64,000 bases of DNA from Trichopria drosophilae (lineage: Eukaryota; Arthropoda; Insecta; Hymenoptera; Diapriidae), in assembly GCA_030407085.1 (NCBI GenBank), contig CM059587.1:91755001-91819000 (forward strand), given 5' to 3'. How positions within the stretch are numbered: position 1 is the first letter of the stretch; the number at the start of each line of letters is the position of its first letter. This document shows positions 34,445 to 45,154 of the stretch, one piece after another. The translations under genes were made by a program, and so were the position numbers. The notes beneath the pieces are model-generated. The model saw only the letters and a list, made by a program, of their open reading frames with translations, searched no databases and had not been told where the DNA came from.

Positions 34445-36775
34445 GAGAAGAACAATTTGTTGCATCTAAGAAGTTACTCATTCTATTTAGAATGTCAAAA
34501 AAATGATTAAATAAGATAAAAAGTAGTACTGTACGTTTAAACAAAAAGAGGATTTTGAAAAGACTAAAAAATAATAATGTAAAATCATCGGATTAATTTC
34601 TAATATAAAATTTTATTGAAGAACAAAAAGACGATTAAAAGTAGGTGAACGTAAAAATGGAATGTTACTTTATATTGTTTGAATATTCTCACTTGGTCAC
34701 AGAATAATGAAAAATATTCTTAATCGTCAAATAATTAAACTGTACAGACTACAAAGTACTTGGAAAAATGAAACTCATAACCTACAAAAATATATTTTTT
34801 TAACGCAATTCTCAATTGTGCAATACAACATGCGCGTTATGTAACATAAGCAGATTCTACCGTTTCTATTATGTGCGTAATCTAACCTCTTAATTATTAC
34901 ATGGAATGTAATTTACTAAGATCAAAATCTGCAGTGAAATGACAGTCGACATAGCTGATGTACTTTTGCGCACTTTGTAATATCAGTTCTTCCATACTTG
35001 CAGCTGCGCCCGCATGCCTGGTTATATAAAATGAAAGAGTGTATAAAACATAATGAATAGTCGTAGAGTACACTTTTTAAAAAAGTTTTAAATAAATAGC
35101 TTTCAACAATGTGAATAGGTGTAATAATATTTAAATCACTACTTCTATTCAAGTGTCATTGTTATATTAATACTTGTATCAAGTTCCTAGAAAGAATTTG
35201 TACGTGGGCGTGTGCCTCTAAAAATTATAATTTTCTACTTGTAATTGTAGCACCCATCTACCTGATAGGTCAGGAATTTTTTTATAAAAATATGAAAACC
35301 AACAGTAATGTTTAGTGGACGTATATTACCTATTTTATAACTTACACTTACTAAAATCAATTCTTGGTACTGCATGTCTAATTAGACAGTTCTTTTTATC
35401 TTTTACAGACATTTTCAAAACATATGGTCAAACAAATCAATGAGCACCTAGTTTCATTAATTTATCCGAATACATATTAAATAGGTTACATCCAGAAATT
35501 CTTTTACACGACTAAAGAGATACATGCGAAACGAGCTGATAGATTTCGAGAATATGATGATACTCTTCAACTTACTTCGGAAGTCAAATGGCTCTATCAA
35601 TGTTTATAAACAAATCTTACGGAAATTGAAAAGTGTACCTAAAGCGAACCTAAGGAATTTATAGTTACTTCTGAAGATCTCTACAAATATATACACGTAA
35701 AAAAATAGGGTAAAGAACTACTCGCATGATAAAAATTGATTATGAATTCTAGCTTAAATCATGGACGTCGATAAGTCTGCATTTTTCTATCATCAAGACG
35801 AATTTTCCACCTAACAACAATACTATGAAAACTAGGAAAACTAGAAGATCACCACATAGGAAAAACAATATGCACCACAAATATCGGTAGTTAGTACATT
35901 TTTACTATTCAACAATAAGGTTATACCGCGCCGCGACAAAAATTTATGTAAAAAATTACCACAAATAAAAATATCATAGCACAAATATAAAAAAATGTAT
36001 ACCATGGCCAAAAATCAAAATGAATATACCATTCCAAACAACACAATCCGTCCCGAAATGTATTGAGGAGCTCCTGAGGACGTTCAAATGTCTGCTTTTG
36101 GCCACATCCTGAGACGGGCTTGTGATGTTTGGGATATTCATAATGTTTAATATATTCTTATTATACCATGATATAACCCTTAGGCGACTTAACCTGACCT
36201 AACACAACCTAATCTAACTCAAACTAGCCAAAACTCACAATCAACAAGTCGCAATGATAGGTATTCATCACCACCCTTATTCATAGTGCGAAATCATTTT
36301 ATTTAACAGGCTACTTGTACGAAGGTACCCATTTGGATAGGATTATGTTCACATTGACAATAATTTTCACTTATCCTAACCTAGCTAATTAATTTGCATT
36401 ACTAAATATCGAAGTAATCAGTTTGTGTTGATGAACAAGAAAAAAAATAATATATTCAAATTCACACATCTATAGTGTTAAACCATCGCGCTTTACAGTT
36501 TCGTGGTGTCAAAGATATTTGTGACAATCATTCATGTACTGAAGTCGTACAAGAAATTCATTATAATTATTTTGAAGGAGATTATTCGAAAGAAATCTTT
36601 GTCGTGATGATATCTTCATAATTCTCTTGTCCCTTGTATGAGTCCATCCAATATGTTACAAAAAACAACGGGAACATCCCAATTTTGTTCCGCAGAACAA
36701 TAGGCGTCAATTTTAAGTAAATATAAGACTCGGTGAATTAAGGGGTAATTACGTAATTTTCACTGCCCATGTAAA
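34445..36775. other. AT-rich non-coding stretch
   Basis: No gene supported. At 36180-36240 a C/A-rich patch (ACCTGACCTAACACAACC) is a short low-complexity stretch. A 50-codon stop-bounded frame near 35490-35660 shows no domain. Confidence 0.5.
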
Positions 36776-36779
36776 TTAT

Positions 36780-37560
36780 TCCACGCAATTCGGTAAGATG
36801 GAAATCTCGAAAGTAAAATGACAGACGCTACACGTACGATGCCAACGCTGACCTTTCACTTCGTATCATTGTTCGTAATTGTGGCTCACCTCCAATTGTT
36901 CTTTTAAACTCGCTTCGCCGTTTATCATATATGATTTTTTTTCAACAGAGCAATTATTTATTAAATTATTCTCAATGCCCGAGCAAATGCGAACAAAGAC
37001 GCCGCGTTACGAATCGGGAGTCCTTGAAGTCTTGCTTGAATTCTCTCGTTTACATGTGGTGCTTTGATACGCGTAGCTCGAACTTGCCACCTTTTCGCAT
37101 GTTGTTCCGCTCCCGTTTATTATGTATTTGTATACATACACACACACATTATATATATTTATATATAAGTGTGGGTGCGCGCGCAAACGCCCCACGAAGC
37201 TATGTGAGAACCGCGAAACGCACGAAGGTTCCCCGCTTACGGTTGCTCGCACATCGGAGTCGTTCGGAATAATGACGAGGTAATGATAAATTTGCCGCAG
37301 TCGGATGTAAACACTAGCAGAAGTCGACGAAGCCTTGAGGAACGTTCAGGGCCACCTCGAGCCTCGTTAGCGGCAACTTGGGAAAAACAATTTCCACGAT
37401 GCGGTTTCCCGGTTTTCGCAATCTAATGGCGCAACACTGAGCCATAACGGTTCTTTTCGGTATCCGCAACACGGATGCGTAGGTGGCAGAGTAGACACTT
37501 GTGGTGTCAAAAAATGAACTTTTACTTGGGCGTATGTTATGATGCAATTCCAAGGCTGGG
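36780..37560. other. GC/CpG-rich islet
   Basis: About 780 bases are richer in GC and CpG than the surroundings, with a small (CA)n and TATA simple repeat at 37133-37170 followed by GTGCGCGCGC. Open frames of 62-113 codons on + and 79-81 on - overlap each other and show no known domain. A promoter or conserved element is possible; I see no splice-supported exon. Confidence 0.4.
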
Positions 37561-38320
37561 AAAAATCTTGACGGAGAAGGAATAAAATTATAAGAGCACG
37601 TGGAGTACTCTAAGTTGCCGCATGGGAATGCTTCAAGCTAGATGAGAGCAGAGTAGCATATATTCAATGTCATTTTATGATGAACTAGTTATCTCATATT
37701 GAGACTGGTTCAGTTTTTTGCTTCAGTTAAATTACCTTATCCTAACTGAGCTACTCTAATCGTTCGGATTATCATTGAGATAAGGTATAGACTCCAATGA
37801 GTTTGCCCATTAAACGGGAATAAAAAAACTCGCAAAGAGGAGAAGTTGCGATTAGGTTGCATCTTTCTAATGGTACAAAAAAATGATCCTATGGTAAATC
37901 AGCTAACCAAAATGTTCTGATTATTGCTGAAAATAGGCTGACTCCATTGAGTTCACAAATCAAACTGGAATAGGAGGACAACGATTCCTTTGGAATAATC
38001 CAAATCCGCAGGTATTTACGATCGAAAAGCAAAGGATGTGATTTGAATCCAAGGCTGAGAAAATGTGATAAAGAAGGAAGGAAATTATAGGAGCACATTA
38101 ATCTAAATTGCCGCATGGGAATGAATAAACTTGGCGGACAGTACAATTACATATACCCAATGTCGTTTTATAATGAACTAGTTATATCATATTGGGATTG
38201 GTCCGGTTATTTTGCTTCAGTCTAGCTTCGGACTTGATTAGCTTTACAGATCAAACTAGAATAAATAGGACACTTCCTTTTGATCAATCGAAATTGTCAG
38301 GTTACCCCGAAGTTATTATG
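37547..38320 (+). repeat. Old local direct duplication, offset about 499 bp
   Basis: CCAAGGCTGGGAAAAATCTT (37550) matches CCAAGGCTGAGAAAATGTGA (38049). The copies also share TTGCCGCATGGGAATG (37615 and 38107), ATGAACTAGTTATCTCATAT-like phrases (about 37679 and 38172) and TTTTGCTTCAGT. A smaller module, ATCAAACTGGAATAGGAGGA (37960) and ATCAAACTAGAATAAATAGG (38249), repeats once more at closer range. Divergence is moderate, so the duplication is old. No coding function is visible. Confidence 0.7.
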
Positions 38321-38721
38321 TGGTCGATTTTCCTATACCAAAACTGTCGGTGTTATTAATAATTTTTGAACCACCAGAGATTTTCTGAGTTTTATTTGAA
38401 AAGTAAGATTAGTGGGTATGATAGGCTCAATTACGAAGTTTAGTTTCAGCACCCAGGGTTGCTAACTGCACTAGATGGGGATGTATTTCAAATAGAACTC
38501 TAGCGGTTCCCTTCTAGATTCTGGCAACTCTATCAATTCCTCAGGTGACTTGATTTTACGAACGGAACTGTTTCCTCGTAACCTAAACGTTGCGGAGTTA
38601 ATACACCAAAATTGTGATTTCTTGCCACTTAATCAAACAAATAACAACTATGTGTGGTTATAATTAAATTAAATAACTGGTAAAAATATATCTTGACTTT
38701 TTTTGGTCTTTTACGAATTAG

Positions 38722-38758
38722 TCCTGAAGAAGATTCCTAAACTATCAAAATTTTGCGA
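38722..38758 (+). repeat. Second hammerhead-like relic
   Basis: CCTGAAGAAGATTCCTAAAC is followed by TATCAAAATTTTGCG. The CTGAAGA box fits CUGANGA and GAT/ATC could be stem II, but the GAAA box reads AAAA, so it would be inactive. It resembles the 3' parts of decayed insect retroelements with a CTGAAGA...GAAACG signature. Confidence 0.35.
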
Positions 38759-38764
38759 TTTAAA

Positions 38765-40870
38765 AGATATATACAACTTCAGAAAGCTTCGTACACGGTA
38801 ATTATCTTAAATGTTTGTGAAATTTTCAAAGAAGCACTGTACAATATTATGTTTATAAAGAGCAAACAAAGCAAAGAGAATTTTAATTTCTTGAAAAACG
38901 TTTTTATTTTTTTATACTGCTCCCTACCGAAAATTTTCAAACACATTATGTATAAAGTACACATTTTAGGAAGTTACTGCAGGTATTTTTATTTTGAATT
39001 TATGATAATCGAAGTACCTCAACGTCCCGGGAATCAAGACTCGAAGAATTCGTCCCGATATTCGGCAACGATATTCGTGGAATTCTGACAATGAGAGAAA
39101 TTACAGGCTCAAGATGTAAACAAACACACACGCCTTTCTGCAGGACGCGTTTCGTCTTACCCTTGAACTTCTTTCCCGGCCGTTTTTGTGAGGTAAGGGC
39201 AAACTGAAAACTCAATTCCCAAGCTCCCTATCAAAAAAAAAAAAAATTGCAGAAATTTATTACAAAGCAGGTTAATTTTTATAACGCCAAATTAAATATT
39301 TTGAGCCGACGATTACTATTATGACAATAGAAATATAGCAATCGATCTACCTTCAATGCTGTTTATGTTTATAAAGTTGAAGGTTTCTTCATATTTTAAC
39401 TTTTCACGTATCTTCTTTCTGTAATTGAACGTTTCCTCCTATACCGAGAAAAAATATTGTTATGGAAACATTTTACAGCAAAACGCGGCATTACACAAAA
39501 TAGTTGATTTAACTTTTTCGGTACTAAACCAGACCAGTACGTTGTTGCGTTTACTATTAGCCGATAGTTAAAGATATGCAATGGAGTGCATAACCTCAAA
39601 TCTACCTGAAAAATACTCCTAACAAGTAACATAGAGAGTAATAAAGATAGATTAGAAGACTAAACAGAAATAATTTCTTAAGGACAATCGTCATAGTAAA
39701 AATAGTTATTGTATGGTATATTTTATAATATTCTGAATTGTGAAAGCAATTTCTTTTCACGTAGTTAACCCTACAATTATTAAATGTTACAACCATTTCT
39801 ACCTTTTTTCTATGGTTCCATTCACCATTTATTTATCTCTGTGTAACTCATTTCCTCAACATTCGATCGATGATGCATATTGGCGACGGAAGGTAAAGAT
39901 AAAACTAAAAATACCGTAAAGAACCTCCATAATGATCTAATCTGAAAGATACAAAGGTAGGCCTATTGTTTGTATACATCGGATTCCAAAAATAATATCA
40001 CAAAGGCGACATAAAATAATTTTTTATCTACTGAAATTAGAAGAAGCGTTGTATTATTTTCAGTCTCAAGGATTATTAAAAGTTTTTTCAACTTAACATA
40101 AGCTGAACTAAAAGAAAGTCGCAAAACATTACCATAAGAAACAATGCTGTTTCAGTCATGAACTTAGATCGTATATTAAAATATTTTGCTTTCAAAACAT
40201 ATCTGACCCAGAAATTACTCCATATTTTGTACGACTTTACTTAGAGTACTAAATTTTTCTTTGAATGTTTCCACATTACATCTTATAATACTCCTACTTA
40301 GCAGTATGAACCACAGGCATTTCAAAAAGGTTGTCGACGATTTTGGACTTAACCCTCAGGGAACGTACTGGGTTAGCGTAATTTTAGTCTCACTGAAAAA
40401 TGTTGGATATTGCTTCTAATTATAACCAAAATAACAAATCGAATAAAACCACGACTACAATTAGCAAAAGTACCTCCAATAGCTGAAAAGTACTGCGGTA
40501 CCCAAAATACAACTAACGTTTTCTGCAACGTCATCGCAGCTACCTGTGTTACTTAAAGTTTCCTTTTATTTTGGTAGCGAATAGCTCAGAAGTCCAAAAA
40601 ACGCTAAAAATTCATGTAATTTGATTATTTAAATCGAAAACTTTAAAGGGCAAAGTAGTAGAATATCGACTGATGGTAATAATTGCGAATTTGTAATAAT
40701 TGATGATTCATTCCGATTCCTGACCGTTTATCCAACAGGTGTAATGTAAAATTTAAACATTTTTTACATTCCTACTGCTAAAGCTATTCCTAATGTTGAA
40801 AAAAGTTTTAAACAGTACATTTGCATGCATCTCAACGAATTGAATTACAATGCAAATTATATTATTGAAA
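38765..40870. other. AT-rich non-coding stretch
   Basis: No gene recognised. An A run of about 15 lies at 39233-39246. At 40349 TTAACCCTCAGGGAACGTAC looks like a piggyBac-type left end, but no matching right end was found. A 111-codon open frame at 38753-39088 has AT-driven composition and no domain. Confidence 0.5.
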
Positions 40871-40879
40871 TGAAACTGT

Positions 40880-41078
40880 ATTTATCACTGATACCGGTTC
40901 ACCGATAAAGTTGTCGCATACATTAGTTCTATTGAATTACTCTTATCACAAGTGTCGCATATCTTCGATAAATTAGTCGTGATAAGAATGCAGTTAGATC
41001 TATGTAACGATAATCAGGTCACGTCCAAATGTACCTTATCACGGAGCTAATAAGGGTGTACGTGCCCTGATAAAGACT
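40880..41078. promoter_or_regulatory. Cluster of GATA-type motifs
   Basis: Within about 200 bases there are eight WGATAR-like cores: TTATCA at 40882, CGATAAA at 40903 and 40967, CTTATCA near 40942 and 41035, TGATAAG near 40979, CGATAAT near 41008 and TGATAAA near 41068. Several sit in the stronger form CTTATCAC/GTGATAAG. GATA transcription factors bind such cores (established). Whether this cluster is a working enhancer is an inference; AT-rich DNA gives some by chance. Confidence 0.35.
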
Positions 41079-41157
41079 ATTAAATGTAAATATTAATTTA
41101 ATATTATTAGTTATTAAATCTTTATTATTATGGACACGTCAATGGTATCAGGCGACT

Positions 41158-42317
41158 AATTACTTCGACCCAGACTAAGTCTGGACGAAGTATTGAATTT
41201 GGTCACTTCGGGAAAAAAAATTACCATATAGTTTTTCATCAAATGTTGACGTTTCAGACCCTAAGGAACCCAAATCAACAATAAAAAAATTTTTGTCCGT
41301 GATCTTGTACGTACACCTACGTCCGTACGTCCGTACGTCCGGTTTTTTTGTCTCGCGATAACTCGCGAACGGATAAGCGTATCGACATACATTTTTTTTT
41401 AAAATGCGTGTCTTGGCATAACTTAGATCTGATTAGATTTTGGGGCAGATCCATCCGTCCATTACTAAAAAAAATTAGCTCCAATTAAGTTTCTTTGTAG
41501 TTTTTTGCATTTATTTTGTAAAATACAAATTTTATTAAAAAATGTTTCAAACAAAAAAGATAGAGCATGAAATTCTCTACAAAAAAGGTTGTATGCATTT
41601 TCTTCCTAAAGTCAACGATAATGCCATTAAAACTGGTTTAAAATGTTTATGACTATTGTCTGAAAAAGTATTGAATTTGGTCATCGCGGCAAAGAAATTA
41701 CCCTATTGTTTTTCATCAAATTTCGACCCCCTACCCCCCAGGGGTAGTCTTTGCCAGCTCCTCGGGGGCGGTGACCCCCAACGGGCGCAAAGTTCATTTA
41801 CGCCCTTGATACGAAAATAACTATTTCGATATATCTAAAAGATATCTTATATATATCTATAAGATATCCGTCATAGATCTTTTCGACACTTTCTAAATAT
41901 CTTGGACGAATTATATGTATATATATTGTATATATAATATCATAATAATACAGACAGTAATTAGTAAAACACAGTAAACATGTAATATGCATCGAATAGT
42001 CTATTAGAATACAAGTGCATGAAGTAAGTGTTTTGCAACTTTTATTTATTAATACTTCGGCTGGCCTGTTGTCGGGGTCGAAGTTTTGAAAATGCTCATT
42101 TTCAATTTTCATACATATAAGAATCACTATATTGTTGTAACACATCTATCGAAGCCACTTGGGCCTAAATATGATTGGACCCCCAAATATCAATATAATT
42201 TTATAATATAATTGAAAGCTGTTAGTAAACAAACGAGTCTTAAGGAATAGCTGAATCTCCCCTGGGTCGAAGTTTCTGAGCGAGCGAAGCGAGCGAGGCA
42301 CCACGACAACACTAGTT
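41158..42317 (-). repeat. Interspersed repeat family A, copy 3 (longest, inverted)
   Basis: Read on the minus strand it starts near 42317 with a head containing GTGGTGCC and the palindromic phrase GCTCGCTTCGCTCGC (42279-42297 region), then GAAACTTCGACCC, CCCAAGTGGCTTCGATA, an extra AT-rich stretch of about 220 bp (41810-42030), the GGGCG hairpin (41783-41805), a C-rich patch (41725-41765), the TTTGATGAAAAACTATA-to-GACCAAATTCAATACTT module twice (about 41660-41730 and 41195-41250), TGGCATTATCGTTGACTTTA (about 41615-41634), and a closing palindrome CCAGACTTAGTCTGG (41168-41183). No open frame codes for a known protein. Confidence 0.8.
41168..41183. repeat. Terminal palindrome of repeat A
   Basis: CCAGACTAAGTCTGG on the + strand, flanked by ACTTCGAC and ACGAAGT, makes a nearly perfect hairpin of about 28 bp at the end of the repeat. 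The equivalent in copy 2 is CCAGACCTATGGTCTGG at 24474-24490. Confidence 0.75.
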
Positions 42318-42319
42318 TT

Positions 42320-44100
42320 GTATTGTAACTTTCTAAATTAGTTTTTAGGTGTACGATGTTTGCTTTTAGGTGTAGATGTGATAACTCATTCTCATATATA
42401 ATATAAAATTCCAAAATCACTAGTTTTATTAAACACAAACATAAATACTACAATTACAATTCACGACAATCGATCATACACAATTAAATCGAGTAGAGTA
42501 GAAAGTTTGACGACTAGAAGTAAACAGCGGTAGCAAATGCTACCGTTGATTCCTAAATAATGATTATAATAATGGTAGATTATGAACCGGATATCCACAA
42601 AACATTTTAATGCTTGAAAAACACAACTCGCAAGTTATGATGATTCAAGATTTTTTTTTAATTGTAGGCAACCGTTTGTTTACATTGACAGGCTTTGTCT
42701 ACATGTAACAAACATTAAATCATAACAATGGCTATCAAATTCACACGATTTATAACTGCTTCAAATTAACAGACTTCAGTTTTATTTAATGATTGAAATT
42801 CATATAATCTGTGGTATACCGACATTTTTTTATTGTGTTGCAATACATAAAATTCACGCGATTAATAATTGCTTCAAACTTACTTCGCGTTTGGAGACAA
42901 ACGTGACATGGTAATCCAGTTAAATTCATTGCACGAAAACTAGTTAAAATAACTAAAGCTGTACCTAACATAAGATTACAAAACTCCACGAGGTATTGCA
43001 CGAAGGTAATTTGTATAAAATTCAAATATGATTTAACACAGATTATCTCTTTTTAATAAAAATACACATAAAAATTAGATATGTCTGAATGCCTCGCGTG
43101 AATACACTTTATTGAAACACGACAATATTTTGATAAATGAAGGAGCTTTTTATTATCAATTTATATTCATTAAGCTTCATGGTCATTACGCGGTAAATGA
43201 GAAACATTTATCAAAATTAACACCACAGCAATACTGCCTTTACCACACAACGTAACTGATTACATTTACGTGTATCGCCCTAATCTATAAATAAGAGCTT
43301 CTAATTTTATTCTGAATTTTTCGGGTCAACTGGCTTCTTTAAAGGGGAGGTTGAAAACTGACCTCTAGGTTAATGTCTTCCCTAGCAATATAAACAGAGT
43401 TTATTTTATTTTATGAACCACTTATTTCTCGTGAATACAATAAACACACTCAACTAATTGCGATTATGTTAACGGGTTTTTCCTTAATACAATATAATTG
43501 TCTATTTTTCTATAACCTCTGCAGTTGTCATCTTTACTTCTAAAGTTTTGTAATAAATTCTTGAAAATATTCATTTCAAATTTCTAATGTACTATTAAAA
43601 CCATCAATCAAAGCACGAAACTTTGAGTCATGCCTGCATTCGTAAATAAATAGCTTTGAATTTTTTCGCAGTAAATGCACTTACTTTATTTGTCACGTAA
43701 CTCGCAGCCTAAATAAGTACACAGCATGTAGTGAAAGAGAATATACGGGAAAGTGGAAAAACAGCAGGGACACAAAGGAACTTCTAGAATGCAGTCTTGA
43801 ACACCTGAGCCAACATTTCTTTTTCTGCTCGCGTGACTTTTATTGACGCGTAATCATTGTTACTAGCCTATATCACCAAAACTAAAAGTTTCACGTTGTA
43901 TAAAACCTCAAAATAAATGTAATTTGCGAACTGTATAATAACCATTTTGCTATAGATAGAATTGTCAAATTACGGCTCATGGGTATAAAATGTCGATTAA
44001 AGTTTATTTTTACTTGGATCTAGGACACAACAATTACCATAAATAAAGTAGGCGTCACCCAATGTAAATCGTGAATAGGGAACGCTGTGAGACTTTACTT
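42320..44100. other. AT-rich non-coding stretch
   Basis: No gene recognised. Near 43340-43420, AGGGGAGGTTGAAAACTGAC and TTTATTTTATTTTATGAACC could be the reverse strand of a short retroelement tail, but this is too weak to call. Confidence 0.45.
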
Positions 44101-44110
44101 ATGGATTGGA

Positions 44111-44170
44111 GCGCCATCTAGTGCCAGTCTAAGAACTCGTATCTTAAAACACTGATGCTCCCAGATGGCG
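44111..44170. promoter_or_regulatory. Two facing CTCF-like motifs
   Basis: GCGCCATCTAGTG (44111-44123) read on the minus strand is CACTAGATGGCGC, close to the CTCF core known from Drosophila and vertebrates. A second core, CCAGATGGCG, lies on the + strand at 44161-44170. A third, CCAGATGGCGC, is at 46708-46718. Function as insulator sites is inferred from motif similarity only. Confidence 0.4.
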
Positions 44171-44559
44171 AAACTTTCGTAACTACTTTTGTAGAGAATT
44201 AATTATATTTGACATTTCCAATACAAATATGCGATTTAATTTGATGTGTTTCAATTTGTGTCTAAAATCTAGAAAATATATCGAAATAAATACCTTTAGT
44301 TCTAAAAAATGTTTCTAAACATTTAAATGGTGACATTTGAGCAACAAAACTTGGGATTCAAAACTACAGATGCTTTCACAAACATGAACCGAGACACTTT
44401 CAAAAAACGAGCATTCCAAAATCTCTGCCATGCACTGCCATGCTATAATTTTAGAATTTCACGACAATACTTTAAGTCGCTAAAAATATTGCGTTCCTAA
44501 GAACTTCCCTCATTTTACATGTTCACCTACATACTTCGGAGAAGTATTTGCTAAAGTAT

Positions 44560-45150
44560 TACGCATCAATTATTGCATTTTACGAACGCATCGTATTTCA
44601 CGCGAGACAGCTTCGCGATTATTCCGCGGATGATTGCGAAACAGCCAAGAAAAAATGAACGAAATGAGAGAAACTCGAGTCGACGTTCTTTGTATCGTTA
44701 TCGACAAGAAGCAGCAGAATCTGACATTTAACGTATAATAACGAAACTATCGTTAGAGACATTCCGACGCCACATTTTACGCACACGAGTTCTCGCGATT
44801 TGCACGAGTGTAGCGCAAGGCTACGTGGAAATTATTGTCGCACCTGCCGCATCGACGTCCTGATGTCGCAAAATATAATTGTCGCTTATTAGCATTCTGG
44901 AACTCAGCTTTACATCGATGGTTTGCAATACTTAACATGATTCGCAAAGATTATGTAATGTTATTCAGTAGAAGAAGTAATTGTTTATTGCCAAACTTAA
45001 CTAAAACACAATTAAGTTTAATAGAACCACTGATGGGACGGATGTTGTCCCATTGTATACTGTCTACGTTCCATGGCGGAGCGCGGCAGTCCCATATGGA
45101 ACGGTGACTGCCTGCTGTGGTACGCTCAACGTCCCATAACATTTCCATGT
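44560..45150. other. CpG-rich islet with nested hairpins
   Basis: The segment is CpG-rich (TCGAGTCGACGTTCTTTG and CATTTTACGCACACGAGTTC are examples). Its last part carries several inverted repeats: ATGGGAC/GTCCCAT (45033-45053), CGTTCCAT/ATGGAACG (45067-45103) and GGCAGTC/GACTGCC (45085-45112). ATGGGACG (45033) can also pair with CGTCCCAT (about 45130), so alternative folds exist. A 90-codon + frame at 44835-45107 shows no domain. It could be a structured transcript, a MITE-like piece or a regulatory region. Confidence 0.4.
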
Positions 45151-45154
45151 ACCA

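Noticed and set aside
35490..35665. Stop-bounded frames that read like a decayed exon (LIDFENMMILFNLLRKSNGS)
   Set aside because: Two different frames look equally protein-like, both are short, and no family is recognised.
43340..43425. Possible reverse-strand LINE tail (TTTATTTTATTTTATG)
   Set aside because: No coding relic adjoins it and the A-rich stretch is short; too weak to call.
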